Assembly (NCBI GenBank): GCA_022925895.1
Contig: JAKSYS010000211.1
Coordinates: 24,330 to 88,329 of the forward strand
Reading direction: 5' to 3'
DNA: 64,000 nt
DNA from: Fragilaria crotonensis
Lineage: Eukaryota; Bacillariophyta; Fragilariophyceae; Fragilariales; Fragilariaceae
Shown: positions 34,301 to 49,300 of the stretch, in pieces
Layout of the letters: every line of letters begins with the position of its first letter
Position numbering within the stretch: position 1 is the stretch's first letter
Program-made: the position numbers and the translations under genes
The notes under the pieces: generated by a model
The model's input: the letters and a program-made list of their open reading frames with translations, nothing else
Told to the model about the DNA's origin: nothing
The model's database searches: none

Positions 34301-37300
34301 TGATGGTGTAGTTGCCGGCGGGCAAGTTGGTGAACACATAATCACCCATGCTATCAGTGGCAGTTGTGGCGACAATATTGCCGTTCGAATCCTTCAGCAC
34401 CACCAAAACACCCTCCAAGCTTACATCGCCTGTATCGTCGTTGTTTGTGTCCTCCAAAACCGTACCGGAAATCGACCCCATGGGCCTGAGACGGTCAACA
34501 AACTCATTTGGGCTGTCCTCGAGAGTGACGTCGATAATAATCTCATTTGGATTGCCCCCATCAGTGTCGCCGACATCCACGAACCCATCAGGGGTGTACT
34601 CAACAACTGTATACTTTCCAGGGGGAACACAGTGGAAGTCAAACTTGCCCTCAGAATCGGTCGTCGTGTTCATGAACGACACAACAGTGCCGTTGGCAAG
34701 AACACTGCGCAGCTCGATAGTCACCAGCGCGATCGGGGCATCTCCGGTGTCGTTGTTGTCAACATCTTCCTTCACAGAACCCATTACCTTGCGGCACTTC
34801 TCGTCCACAAAGTCATTGCCTGTAGAGTTATCGCCGCCGGCGAGGACCACAGTGATCACGTTCAAGTCGCCGCCATCGACGTCCTTCACATCCAACGGAA
34901 CGCCAGCAAGATTGGTCTCGGTGACCGTGTATTTTCCACCAGGCAAGTCGTAGAACACATAGTCACCCATGCTGTCAGTGGCTGAGGTGACAATGACGTT
35001 ACCGTTCCTGTCTTTGAGAATGATCAAAACGCCAACCAAATCCTCGTCGCCAACGTCGTCGTTGTTCTTGTCCTCGCTCACGTTACCCGAAATAGATCCA
35101 ATGCCAGATCCCGTCGGGGCAGCGCTCGCACTTGGGGCCATGCTGGGTGATGCAGTTTCGTCATACTTCTCATCAACAAAGTCATTGCCTGTTGACTTCT
35201 CGCCAACTCCGAGCGGAACGGAAATCACGTTCGGGTCACCGCCATCAGCATCCTTCACATCAAGCGGAACAGCACCAAGGTTGGTCTCTGTAATCGTGTA
35301 ATTGCCGGCTGGCAAGTTGGTGAAAACAAACTCTCCCATGCTGTCTGTGGCAGTGGTTGCAACAACGTTTCCGTTCGAATCCTTCAGCACGATCATAACA
35401 CCCTCCAAGTCAACATCTCCAACATCGTCCTTGTTCGTGTCCTCCAAAACCGTACCGGAAATCGATCCCAACGGAATGACACGATCAACAAACACAATAT
35501 CTGAGGTGTCCCCAAGAGTGGCGTCGATAATGATCTCATTTGGATTGCCCCCATCAGTGTCGCCGACATCCACAAACCCATCAGGGGTGTACTCAACAAC
35601 TGTATACTTTCCAAGGGGAACACAGTGGAAGTCAAACTTGCCCTCAGAATCGGTAGTCGTGTTCATGAACGACACAACAGTGCCGTTGGCAAGCACACTG
35701 CGCAGCTCGACAGTCACCAGCGCGATCGGGGCATCACCAGTGTCGTTGTTGTCAACATCTTCCTTCACAGAACCCATTACCTTGCGGCACTTCTCGTCCA
35801 CAAAGTCATTGCCTGTAGAGTTATCGCCGCCGGCGAGGACCACAGTGATCACGTTCAAGTCGCCGCCATCGACGTCCTTCACATCCAACGGAACGCCAGC
35901 AAGATTGGTCTCGGTGACCGTGTATTTTCCACCAGGCAAGTCGTAGAACACATAGTCACCCATGCTGTCAGTGGCTGAGGTGGCAATGACGTTACCGTTC
36001 CTGTTTTTGAGAATGATCAACACACCAACCAAATCCTCGTCGCCAACGTCGTCGTTGTTCTTGTCCTCGCTCACGTTACCCGAAATAGATCCAATGCCAG
36101 ATCCCGTCGGGGCAGCGCTCACACTTGGGGCCATGCTGGGTGATGCAGTTTCGTCATACTTCTCATCAACAAAGTCATTGCCTGTTGACTTCTCGCCAAC
36201 TCCGAGCGGAACGGAAATCACGTTCGGGTCACCGCCATCAGCATCCTTCACATCAAGCGGAACAGCACCAAGGTTGGTCTCTGTAATCGTGTAATTGCCG
36301 GCTGGCAAGTTGGTGAAAACAAACTCTCCCATGCTGTCTGTGGCAGTGGTTGCAACAACGTTTCCGTTCGAATCCTTCAGCACGATCAAAACACCCTCCA
36401 AGTTCACGTCTCCAACATCGTCCTTGTTCGTGTCCTCGAGAACCGTACCCGAAATCGAGCCCTTGGGGGTTACACGATCCACAAACTCAAGCGGCGTGTC
36501 ATCAACAGTAAGGTCAACAAGGATCTCATTAGGATTGCCTCCGTCCGAATCCTTCACATCCAAAAATCCATCAGGGGTGTATTCAACAAGGGTATACTTT
36601 CCAGGTGGAACACATCGGAAGTCAAACTTGCCCTCAGAATCGGTCGTCGTGTTCATGAACGACACAACAGAGCCATTGTCAAGCACACTGCGCAGCTCGA
36701 CAGTCACCAGCGCAATCGGGGTATCACCAGTGTCGTTGTTGTCAACGTCTTCCTTCACAGAACCCATTACCTTGCGGCACTTCTCGTCCACAAAGTCATT
36801 GCCTGTAGAGTTATCGCCACCTCGGAGGACCACAGAGATCACGTTCAAGTCGCCGCCATCGACGTCCTTCACATCCAAAGGAACGTCAGCAAGATTGGTC
36901 TCAGTGACCGTGTATTTGCCTGCCGGCAAGTCGTAGAACACATAGTCACCCATACTGTCGGTCGCTGTTGTGGCAACGACGTTACCGTTCCTGTCCTTCA
37001 GAATGATCAAAACGCCAACCAAATCCTCATCGCCAACGTCGTCGTTGTTCTTGTCCTCGCTCACGTTACCCGAAATAGATCCAATGCCAGATCCCGTCGG
37101 GGCACCACTCACACTGGGGGAAACGCTGGGAGCTCGACTTGGACTGACGCTGCCAGTTGGGAGGGAAGTAGGATGCGAGCTGGGGCTTACACTTAGCAAG
37201 GGAGAACCACTCAACAGAGCATCAACGAATTCATTTGTAGGGCTGTCAACTTCAGTCACATTAACCAATATCTCATTCGGATTGCCTCCATCGGTGTCGC

Positions 37301-40300
37301 CGACATCGACGAAGCCCTCAGGGTTGTATTCAACCAGTTTGTAAACTCCTGGAGGTACGCAATGGAAGTCAAACTTGCCGTCAGAATCAGTTGTCGTGTT
37401 CATATATGACACAACAGTGCCATCTTCAAGCACCACCAGCAGCTCGACTGTCACCGCAGGAAGAGGCTCATCTCCGCTCTTATTACTGTCGATGTCTTCG
37501 GTTACGTTACCCATAATCTTGCGGCATTTCTCATCCACAAAGTCATTGCCAGTGGAATTCTTGCCGAAACCGAGGGTGACAAAGATAACATTCGGTTCCC
37601 CACCGTCGACGTCCTTCACATCAAGCGGAACGTCAGCAAGGTTGGTCTCGGTGATGGTGTAGTTGCCGGCGGGCAAGTTGGTGAACACATAATCACCCAT
37701 GCTATCAGTGGCAGTTGTGGCGACAATATTGCCGTTCGAATCCTTCAGCACCACCAAAACACCCTCCAAGCTTACATCGCCTGTATCGTCGTTGTTTGTG
37801 TCCTCCAAAACCGTACCGGAAATTGACCCCATGGGCCTGAGACGGTCAACAAACTCATTTGGGCTGTCCTCGAGAGTGACGTCGATGAAGATCTCATTTG
37901 GATTACCTCCGTCAGTATCGCCGACATCCACAAACCCATCAGGGGTGTACTCAACAAGTGTATACTTTCCAGGGGGAACACAGTGGAAGTCAAACTTGCC
38001 CTCAGAATCGGTCGTCGTGTTCATGAACGACACAACAGTGCCGTTGGCAAGAACACTGCGCAGCTCGATAGTCACCAGCGCGATCGGGGCATCTCCGGTG
38101 TCGTTGTTGTCAACATCTTCCTTCACAGAACCCATTACCTTGCGGCACTTCTCGTCCACAAAGTCATTGCCTGTAGAGTTATCGCCGCCGGCGAGGACCA
38201 CAGTGATCACGTTCAAGTCGCCGCCATCGACGTCCTTCACATCCAACGGAACGCCAGCAAGATTGGTCTCGGTGACCGTGTATTTTCCACCAGGCAAGTC
38301 GTAGAACACATAGTCACCCATGCTGTCAGTGGCTGAGGTGGCAATGACGTTACCGTTCCTGTCTTTGAGAATGATCAACACACCAACCAAATCCTCGTCG
38401 CCAACGTCGTCGTTGTTCTTGTCCTCGCTCACGTTACCCGAAATAGATCCAATGCCAGATCCCGTCGGGGCAGCGCTCACACTTGGGGCCATGCTGGGTG
38501 ATGAAGTTTCGTCATACTTCTCATCAACAAAGTCATTGCCTGTTGACTTCTCGCCAACTCCGAGCGGAACGGAAATCACGTTCGGGTCACCGCCATCAGC
38601 ATCCTTCACATCAAGCGGAACAGCACCAAGGTTGGTCTCTGTAATCGTGTAATTGCCGGCTGGCAAGTTGGTGAACACAAACTCTCCCATGCTGTCTGTG
38701 GCAGTGGTTGCAACAACGTTTCCGTTCGAATCCTTCAGCACGATCAAAACACCCTCCAAGTCAACATCTCCAACATCGTCCTTGTTCGTGTCCTCCAAAA
38801 CCGTACCGGAAATCGATCCCAACGGAATGACACGATCAACAAACACAATATCTGAGGTGTCCCCAAGAGTGACGTCGATAATGATCTCATTTGGATTGCC
38901 CCCATCAGTGTCGCCGACATCCACAAACCCATCAGGGGTGTACTCAACAACTGTATACTTTCCAAGGGGAACACAGTGGAAGTCAAACTTGCCCTCAGAA
39001 TCGGTAGTCGTGTTCATGAACGACACAACAGTGCCGTTGGCAAGCACACTGAGCAGCTCGACAGTCACCAGCGCAATCGGGGCATCACCGGTGTCGTTGT
39101 TGTCAACATCTTCCTTCACAGAACCCATTACCTTGCGGCACTTCTCGTCCACAAAGTCATTGCCTGTAGAGTTATCGCCGCCGGCGAGGACCACAGTGAT
39201 CACGTTCAAGTCGCCGCCATCGATGTCCTTCACATCCAAAGGAACGCCAGCAAGATTGGTCTCGGTGACCGTGTATTTTCCACCAGGCAAGTCGTAGAAC
39301 ACATAGTCACCCATGCTGTCAGTGGCTGAGGTGGCAATGACGTTACCGTTCCTGTTTTTGAGAATGATCAACACACCAACCAAATCCTCGTCGCCAACGT
39401 CGTCGTTGTTCTTGTCCTCGCTCACGTTACCCGAAATAGATCAATGCCAGATCCCGTCAGGGCAGCGCTCACACTTGGGGCCATGCTGGGTGATGCAGTT
39501 TCGTCATACTTCTCATCAACAAAGTCATTGCCTGTTGACTTCTCGCCAACTCCGAGCGGAACGGAAATCACGTTCGGGTCACCGCCATCAGCATCCTTCA
39601 CATCAAGCGGAACAGCACCAAGGTTGGTCTCTGTACTCGTGTAATTGCCGGCTGGCAAGTTGGTGAACACAAACTCCCCAATGCTGTCTGTGGCAGTGGT
39701 TGCAACAACGTTTCCGTTCGAATCCTTCAGCACGATCAAAACACCCTCCAAGTTCACGTCTCCAACATCGTCCTTGTTCGTGTCCTCGAGAACCGTACCC
39801 GAAATCGAGCCCTTGGGGGTTACACGATCCACAAACTCAAGCGGCGTGTCATCAACAGTAAGGTCAACAAGGATCTCATTAGGATTGCCTCCGTCCGAAT
39901 CCTTCACATCCAAAAATCCATCAGGGGTGTATTCAACAAGGGTATACTTTCCAGGTGGAACACATCGGAAGTCAAACTTGCCCTCAGAATCGGTCGTCGT
40001 GTTCATGAACGACACAACAGAGCCATTGTCAAGCACACTGCGCAGCTCGACAGTCACCAGCGCAATCGGGGTATCACCAGTGTCGTTGTTGTCAACGTCT
40101 TCCTTCACAGAACCCATTACCTTGCGGCACTTCTCGTCCACAAAGTCATTGCCTGTAGAGTTATCGCCACCTCGGAGGACCACAGAGATCACGTTCAAGT
40201 CGCCGCCATCGGCGTCCTTCACATCCAAAGGAACGTCAGCAAGATTGGTCTCAGTGACCGTGTATTTTCCTGCTGGCAAGTCGTAGAACACATAGTCACC

Positions 40301-43300
40301 CATACTGTCGGTCGCTGTTGTGGCAACGACGTTACCGTTCCTGTCCTTCAGAATGATCAAAACGCCAACCAAATCCTCGTCGCCAACGTCGTCGTTGTTC
40401 TTGTCCTCGCTCACGTTACCCGAAATAGATCCAATGCCAGATCCCGTCGGGGCACCACTCACACTGGGGGAAACGCTGGGAGCTCGACTTGGACTGACGC
40501 TGCCAGTTGGGAGGGAAGTAGGATGCGAGCTGGGGCTTACACTTAGCGAGGGAGAACCACTCAACAGAGCATCAACGAATTCATTAGTAGGGCTGTCAAC
40601 TTCAGTCACATTAACCAATATCTCATTCGGATTGCCTCCATCGGTGTCGCCGACATCGACGAAGCCCTCAGGGTTGTATTCAACCAGTTTGTAAACTCCT
40701 GGAGGTACGCAATGGAAGTCAAACTTGCCGTCAGAATCAGTTGTCGTGTTCATATATGACACAACAGTGCCATCTTCAAGCACCACCAGCAGCTCGACTG
40801 TCACCGCAGGAAGAGGCTCATCTCCGCTCTTATTACTGTCGATGTCTTCGGTTACGTTACCCATAATCTTGCGGCATTTCTCATCCACAAAGTCATTGCC
40901 AGTGGAATTCTTGCCGAAACCGAGGGTGACAAAGATAACATTCGGTTCCCCACCGTCGACGTCCTTCACATCAAGCGGAACGTCAGCAAGGTTGGTCTCG
41001 GTGATGGTGTAGTTGCCGGCGGGCAAGTTGGTGAACACATAATCACCCATGCTATCAGTGGCAGTTGTGGCGACAATATTGCCGTTCGAATCCTTCAGCA
41101 CCACCAAAACACCCTCCAAGCTTACATCGCCTGTATCGTCGTTGTTTGTGTCCTCCAAAACCGTACCGGAAATTGACCCCATGGGCATGAGACGGTCAAC
41201 GAACTCATTTGGGCTGTCCTCGAGAGTGACGTCGATGAAGATCTCATTTGGATTACCTCCGTCAGTATCGCCGACATCCACGAACCCATCAGGGGTGTAC
41301 TCAACAACTGTATACTTTCCAGGGGGAACACAGTAGAAGTCAAACTTGCCCTCAGAATCGGTCGTCGTGTTCATGAACGACACAACAGTGCCGTTGGCAA
41401 GAACACTGCGCAGCTCGATAGTCACCAGCGCGATCGGGGCATCTCCGGTGTCGTTGTTGTCAACATCTTCCTTCACAGAACCCATTACCTTGCGGCACTT
41501 CTCGTCCACAAAGTCATTGCCTGTAGAGTTATCGCCGCCGGCGAGGACCACAGTGATCACGTTCAAGTCGCCGCCATCGACGTCCTTCACATCCAACGGA
41601 ACGCCAGCAAGATTGGTCTCGGTGACCGTGTATTTTCCACCAGGCAAGTCGTAGAACACATAGTCACCCATGCTGTCAGTGGCTGAGGTGGCAATGACGT
41701 TACCGTTCCTGTCTTTGAGAATGATCAACACACCAACCAAATCCTCGTCGCCAACGTCGTCGTTGTTCTTGTCCTCGCTCACGTTACCCGAAATAGATCC
41801 AATGCCAGATCCCGTCGGGGCAGCGCTCACACTTGGGGCCATGCTGGGTGATGAAGTTTCGTCATACTTCTCATCAACAAAGTCATTGCCTGTTGACTTC
41901 TCGCCAACTCCGAGCGGAACGGAAATCACGTTCGGGTCACCGCCATCAGCATCCTTCACATCAAGCGGAACAGCACCAAGGTTGGTCTCTGTAATCGTGT
42001 AATTGCCGGCTGGCAAGTTGGTGAAAACAAACTCTCCCATGCTGTCTGTGGCAGTGGTTGCAACAACGTTTCTGTTCGAATCCTTCAGCACGATCAAAAC
42101 ACCCTCCAAGTCAACATCTCCAACATCGTCCTTGTTCGTGTCCTCCAAAACCGTACCGGAAATCGATCCCAACGGAATAACACGATCAACAAACACAATA
42201 TCTGAGGTGTCCCCAAGAGTGGCGTCGATAATGATCTCATTTGGATTGCCCCCATCAGTGTCGCCGACATCCACAAACCCATCAGGGGTGTACTCAACAA
42301 CTGTATACTTTCCAGGGGGAACACAGTGGAAGTCAAACTTGCCCTCAGAATCGGTAGTCGTGTTCATGAACGACACAACAGTGCCGTTGGCAAGCACACT
42401 GCGCAGCTCGACAGTCACCAGCGCGATCGGGGCATCACCGGTGCCGTTGTTGTCAACATCTTCCTTCACAGAACCCATTACCTTGCGGCACTTCTCGTCC
42501 ACAAAGTCATTGCCTGTAGAGTTATCGCCGCCGGCGAGGACCACAGTGATCACGTTCAAGTCGCCGCCATCGATGTCCTTCACATCCAACGGAACGCCAG
42601 CAAGATTGGTCTCGGTGACCGTGTATTTTCCACCAGGCAAGTCGTAGAACACATAGTCACCCATGCTGTCAGTGGCTGAGGTGGCAATGACGTTGCCGTT
42701 CCTGTTTTTGAGAATGATCAACACACCAACCAAATCCTCGTCGCCAACGTCGTCGTTGTTCTTGTCCTCGCTCACGTTACCCGAAATAGATCCAATGCCA
42801 GATCCCGTCGGGGCAGCGCTCACACTTGGGGCCATGCTGGGTGATGCAGTTTCGTCATACTTCTCATCAACAAAGTCATTGCCTGTTGACTTCTCGCCAA
42901 CTCCGAGCGGAACGGAAATCACGTTCGGGTCACCGCCATCAGCATCCTTCACATCAAGCGGAACAGCACCAAGGTTGGTCTCTGTAATCGTGTAATTGCC
43001 GGCTGGCAAGTTGGTGAACACAAACTCTCCCATGCTGTCTGTGGCAGTGGTTGCAACAACGTTTCCGTTCGAATCCTTCAGCACGATCAAAACACCCTCC
43101 AAGTTCACGTCTCCAACATCGTCCTTGTTCGTGTCCTCGAGAACCGTGCCCGAAATCGAGCCCTTGGGGGTAACACGATCCACAAACTCAAGCGGCGTGT
43201 CATCAACAGTAAGGTCAACAAGGATCTCATTAGGATTGCCTCCGTCCGAATCCTTCACATCCAAAAATCCATCAGGGGTGTATTCAACAAGGGTATACTT

Positions 43301-46300
43301 TCCAGGTGGAACACATCGGAAGTCAAACTTGCCCTCAGAATCGGTCGTCGTGTTCATGAACGACACAACAGTGCCGTTGGCAAGCACGCTGCGCAGCTCG
43401 ACAGTCACAAGCGCAATCGGGGTATCACCAGTGTCGTTGTTGTCAACGTCTTCCTTCACAGAACCCATTACCTTGCGGCACTTCTCGTCCACAAAGTCAT
43501 TGCCTGTAGAGTTATCGCTACCTCGGAGGTCCACAGAGATCACGTTCAAGTCGCCGCCATCGATGTCCTTCACATCCAAAGGAACGTCAGCAAGATTGGT
43601 CTCAGTGACCGTGTATTTGCCTGCTGGCAAGTCGTAGAACACATAGTCACCCATACTGTCGGTCGCTGTTGTGGCAACGACGTTGCCGTTCCTGTCCTTC
43701 AGAATGATCAAAACGCCAACCAAATCCTCGTCGCCAACGTCGTCGTTGTTCTTGTCCTCGCTCACGTTACCCGAAATAGATCCAATGCCAGATCCCGTAG
43801 GGGCATCACTTACACTGGGGGAAACGCTGGGAGCTCGACTTGGACCAACGCTGACAGTCGGAACTGCGCTGGGAGACCCACTTGGATTGACACTGCCAGA
43901 TGGCAAGCCGCTGACAATCTGATCAACGAATTCATTTGTAGGGCTGTCAACTTCAGTCACATTAACCAATATCTCATTCGGATTGCCTCCATCGGTGTCG
44001 CCGACATCATCGAAGCCATCAGGGTTGTACTCCACAATCATGTATATCCCTGGAGGCATGCATTCAAATGACCACATGCCGTTCGAGTCGGTCGTTGTTG
44101 TCATATAGTCAGTGTTATTCATGTACGTGACAATAGATCCGTCGTCGTTGAGGAGGCGCAGAGCAACAGTTACCTGCGGAATTGGCTCATCACCGATGTT
44201 GTCGTTATTCGTGTCTTGAGTGACGTTACCCATGATGAGGCGACACTTCTCATCCACAAAGTCATTGCCAGTGGAGTTCTTGCCGACACCGAGGGTGACA
44301 AATATAACATTCGGTTCCCCACCGTCGACGTCCTTCACATCAAGCGGAACGTCAGCAAGGTTGGTCTCGGTGATGGTGTAGTTGCCGGCGGGCAAGTTGG
44401 TGAACACATAATCACCCATGCTATCAGTGGCAGTTGTGGCGACAATATTGCCGTTCGAATCCTTCAGCACAACCAAAACACCCTCCAAGCTTACATCGCC
44501 TGTATCGTCGTTGTTTGTATCCTCCAAAACCGTACCGGAAATCGACCCCATGGGCATGAGACGGTCAACAAACTCACTTGGGCTGTCCTCGAGAGTGACG
44601 TCGATAATAATCTCATTTGGATTGCCCCCATCAGTGTCGCCGACATCCACGAACCCATCAGGGGTGTACTCAACAACTGTATACTTTCCAGGGGGAACAC
44701 AGTAGAAGTCAAACTTGCCCTCAGAATCGGTCGTCGTGTTCATGAACGACACAACAGTGCCGTTGGCAAGAACACTGCGCAGCTCGATAGTCACCAGCGC
44801 GATCGGGGCATCTCCGGTGTCGTTGTTGTCAACATCTTCCTTCACAGAACCCATTACCTTGCGGCACTTCTCGTCCACAAAGTCATTGCCTGTAGAGTTA
44901 TCGCCGCCGGCGAGGACCACAGTGATCACGTTCAAGTCGCCGCCATCGACGTCCTTCACATCCAACGGAACGCCAGCAAGATTGGTCTCGGTGACCGTGT
45001 ATTTTCCACCAGGCAAGTCGTAGAACACATAGTCACCCATGCTGTCAGTGGCTGAGGTGGCAATGACGTTACCGTTCCTGTCTTTGAGAATGATCAACAC
45101 ACCAACCAAATCCTCGTCGCCAACGTCGTCGTTGTTCTTGTCCTCGCTCACGTTACCCGAAATAGATCCAATGCCAGATCCCGTCGGGGCAGCGCTCACA
45201 CTTGGGGCCATGCTGGGTGATGCAGTTTCGTCATACTTCTCATCAACAAAGTCATTGCCTGTTGACTTCTCGCCAACTCCGAGCGGAACGGAAATCACGT
45301 TCGGGTCACCGCCATCAGCATCTTTCACATCAAGCGGAACGACACCAAGGTTGGTCTCTGTAATCGTGTAATTGCCGGCTGGCAAGTTGGTGAACACAAA
45401 CTCTCCCATGCTGTCTGTGGCAGTGGTTGCAACAACGTTTCCGTTCGAATCCTTCAGCACCACCAAAACACCCTCCAAGTCAACATCTCCAACATCGTCC
45501 TTGTTCGTGTCCTCCAAAACCGTACCGGAAATCGATCCCAACGGAATAACACGATCAACAAACACAATATCTGAGGTGTCCCCAAGAGTGGCGTCGATAA
45601 TGATCTCATTTGGATTGCCCCCATCAGTGTCGCCGACATCCACAAACCCATCAGGGGTGTACTCAACAACTGTATACTTTCCAGGGGGAACACAGTGGAA
45701 GTCAAACTTGCCCTCAGAATCGGTAGTCGTGTTCATGAACGACACAACAGTGCCGTTGGCAAGCACACTGCGCAGCTCGACAGTCACCAGCGCAATCGGG
45801 GCATCACCAGTGTCGTTGTTGTCAACATCTTCCTTCACAGAACCCATTACCTTGCGGCACTTCTCGTCCACAAAGTCATTGCCTGTAGAGTTATCGCCGC
45901 CGGCGAGGACCACAGTGATCACGTTCAAGTCGCCGCCATCGACGTCCTTCACATCCAACGGAACGCCAGCAAGATTGGTCTCGGTGACCGTGTATTTTCC
46001 ACCAGGCAAGTCGTAGAACACATAGTCACCCATGCTGTCAGTGGCTGAGGTGGCAATGACGTTACCGTTCCTGTCTTTGAGAATGATCAACACACCAACC
46101 AAATCCTCGTCGCCAACGTCGTCGTTGTTCTTGTCCTCGCTCACGTTACCCGAAATAGATCCAATGCCAGATCCCGTCGGGGCAGCGCTCACACTTGGGG
46201 CCATGCTGGGTGATGCAGTTTCGTCATACTTCTCATCAACAAAGTCATTGCCTGTTGACTTCTCGCCAACTCCGAGCGGAACGGAAATCACGTTCGGGTC

Positions 46301-49300
46301 ACCGCCATCAGCATCCTTCACATCAAGCGGAACAGCACCAAGGTTGGTCTCTGTAATCGTGTAATTGCCGGCTGGCAAGTTGGTGAACACAAACTCCCCA
46401 ATGCTGTCTGTGGCAGTGGTTGCAACAACGTTTCCGTTCGAATCCTTCAGCACGATCAAAACACCCTCCAAGTTCACGTCTCCAACATCGTCCTTGTTCG
46501 TGTCCTCGAGAACCGTACCCGAAATCGAGCCCTTGGGGGTTACACGATCCACAAACTCAAGCGGCGTGTCATCAACAGTAAGGTCAACAAGGATCTCATT
46601 AGGATTGCCTCCGTCCGAATCCTTCACATCCAAAAATCCATCAGGGGTGTATTCAACAAGGGTATACTTTCCAGGTGGAACACATCGGAAGTCAAACTTG
46701 CCCTCAGAATCGGTCGTCGTGTTCATGAACGACACAACAGTGCCGTTGGCAAGCACACTGCGCAGCTCGACAGTCACCAGCGCGATTGGGGCATCACCAG
46801 TGTCATTATTGTCAACATCTTCCTTCACAGAACCCATGGCCCTGCGGCACTTCTCGTCCACAAAGTCGTTGCCTGTAGAGTTATCGCCACCTCGGAGGTC
46901 CACAGAGATCACGTTCAAGTCGCCGCCATCGATGTCCTTCACATCCAAAGGAACGTCAGCAAGATTGGTCTCAGTGACCGTGTATTTGCCTGCTGGCAAG
47001 TCGTAGAACACATAGTCACCCATACTGTCGGTCGCTGTTGTGGCAACGACGTTGCCGTTCCTGTCCTTCAGAATGATCAAAACGCCAACCAAATCCTCGT
47101 CGCCAACGTCGTCGTTGTTCTTGTCCTCGCTCACGTTACCCGAAATAGATCCAATGCCAGATCCCGTAGGGGCATCACTTACACTGGGGGAAACGCTGGG
47201 AGCTCGACTTGGACCAACGCTGACAGTCGGAACTGCGCTTGGAGACCCACTTGGATTGACACTGCCGGATGGCAAGCCGCTGACAATCTGATCAACGAAT
47301 TCATTTGTAGGGCTGTCAACTTCAGTCACATTAACCAATATCTCATTCGGATTGCCTCCATCGGTGTCGCCGACATCATCGAAGCCATCAGGGTTGTACT
47401 CCACAATCATGTATATCCCTGGAGGCATGCATTCGAATGACCACATGCCGTTCGAGTCGGTCGTTGTTGTCATATAGTCAGTGTTATTCATGTACGTGAC
47501 AATAGATCCGTCGTCGTTGAGAAGTCGCAGAGCCACAGTTACCTGCGGAATTGGCTCATCACCGATGTTGTCGTTATTCGTGTCTTGAGTGACGTTACCC
47601 ATGATGAGGCGACACTTCTCATCCACAAAGTCATTGCCAGTGGAGTTCTGGCCTTCACCTAGTGTGACCGAGATGACGTTCAAGTCTCCGCCGTCGGCGT
47701 CCTTCACGTCCAAAGGAACATCATCAGGGTTGGTCTCGGTAACGGTGTAGTTGCCAGCAGGCAAGTCGGTGAACACAAAGTCTCCCATGCTGTCCGTGAC
47801 GGTTGTCGCAACAACATTGCCGTTTGAATCCTCCAGCACAATCAAAACACCCTCCAAGGCGACATCGCCGGTGTCGTCGTTGTTTGTGTCCTCGCTTACT
47901 GTACCAGAAATTGTTCCATTCCCTGGGATACGCTCATCGACAAAGAAAGTGTCAATCTTGTTGTCAGTTGTGACATCGATCTCGATGGAGTTGGAATCGC
48001 CACCGTCGCTGTCCGTAACATCCACAAAGCCGGGGGGTGTCTTCTCGACAATTTTGTATGTTCCGGGAGGGACACAACGGAAGATAAATGTTCCATTGGA
48101 GTCCGTCAAAACCTCGTCGTATTCAATAGTGTAAGTGCCATTGGCATCCTTAGCAAGGAGAGTCACTGGGACCGAACCCATTGGCTCTTCTCCAATGTTG
48201 TCATTGTCTGTGTCCTCGGTAACCATACCGGCAATCTCACGGCATCTCTCATCAACAAAGTCGTTGTTGACGGAGTCCACTAGTTTGTTTCCGCCAATCT
48301 CCACAGCGATTTTGTTCAGGTCGCCTCCATCAATGTCCTTAACATCCAGAGGAACATCATCGCGGTTTTCTTCCGTAACAAAGTAGCTTCCCAACGTCAA
48401 ATTCTGGAAGAGGTAGTTTCCAGACGAGTCAGTGAGAGTCGTAGCCACAACGTTCGACGAAGAGTCGAGCAGAGTGATGAGGACTCCCGCCAGGCTTTTA
48501 TCTCCCGTGTCATTATTGTCGATATCTTCGCTCACGTTACCTGAGATCGATCCCAGCACCGGTGGCGAAATACTTGGGGTAGAGGAAGGTTGCGCACTGG
48601 TTGGTGCAGCAGTTGGCTGCTTGTCGACGAAATGATTGTTCACGTTATTTTCACGAGACACGTCCACGGTGATGACATCTGGGTCACCTCCATCACTATC
48701 CTTGACACTTTCATAACCATCCGGAGTGCTCTCCGATACATTGTACATGCCAGGTTCGACGCAGGTGAATTCGAATGCACCGTTCGAATCGGTGAGGGTT
48801 GTCGCAGCCACGACAGCGGTGCCATTAGCAAGAAGACGGTCGAGTTGAACAACAACCTGGCCCATCGGGTCGTCACCAGTACCATTGTTGTCAACATCCT
48901 CCTTGACATCACCGGCAATCTTGCGGCATCGTTCATCGATGAAATCATTTCCAGTAGAATTCATGGACGTGTCGACACTCAACTCCACCTTGACACTGTT
49001 GAGATCGTCGCCAGCATCTTTATCGCCAACGTCGAAAGGAACATCTTGCAAGTTGGTTTCCTTGACAACATAACTTCCAATTGGCAAATCGTAGAACACG
49101 TAGTTACCAATGCTGTCAGTGAGAGTTGTTGCAACGATCTGGTTCACGTTGAAGAGTGTGATGAGGACGCCAGACAAGTCTTCGTCTCCATCATCGTCAT
49201 TGTCAATGTCCTCGCTGACATTACCGGAAATCGATCCAAGGAAAGGGGCGACGGTGGGCTGCTTGGTGCCGCTAATCGGGGCCAATGACGGAGCACTGGA

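Noticed and set aside
28365-39425. Reading the 3' third of the giant locus as several separate adhesin genes
   Set aside because: The pieces lack start contexts and signal peptides, begin in mid-domain, and join exactly after one-base corrections.
31121-47291. Many plus-strand frames of 95-280 codons ([10 protein letters not shown]..., [10 protein letters not shown]...)
   Set aside because: They recur with the domain period and are complements of the conserved repeat codons. No protein features of their own.
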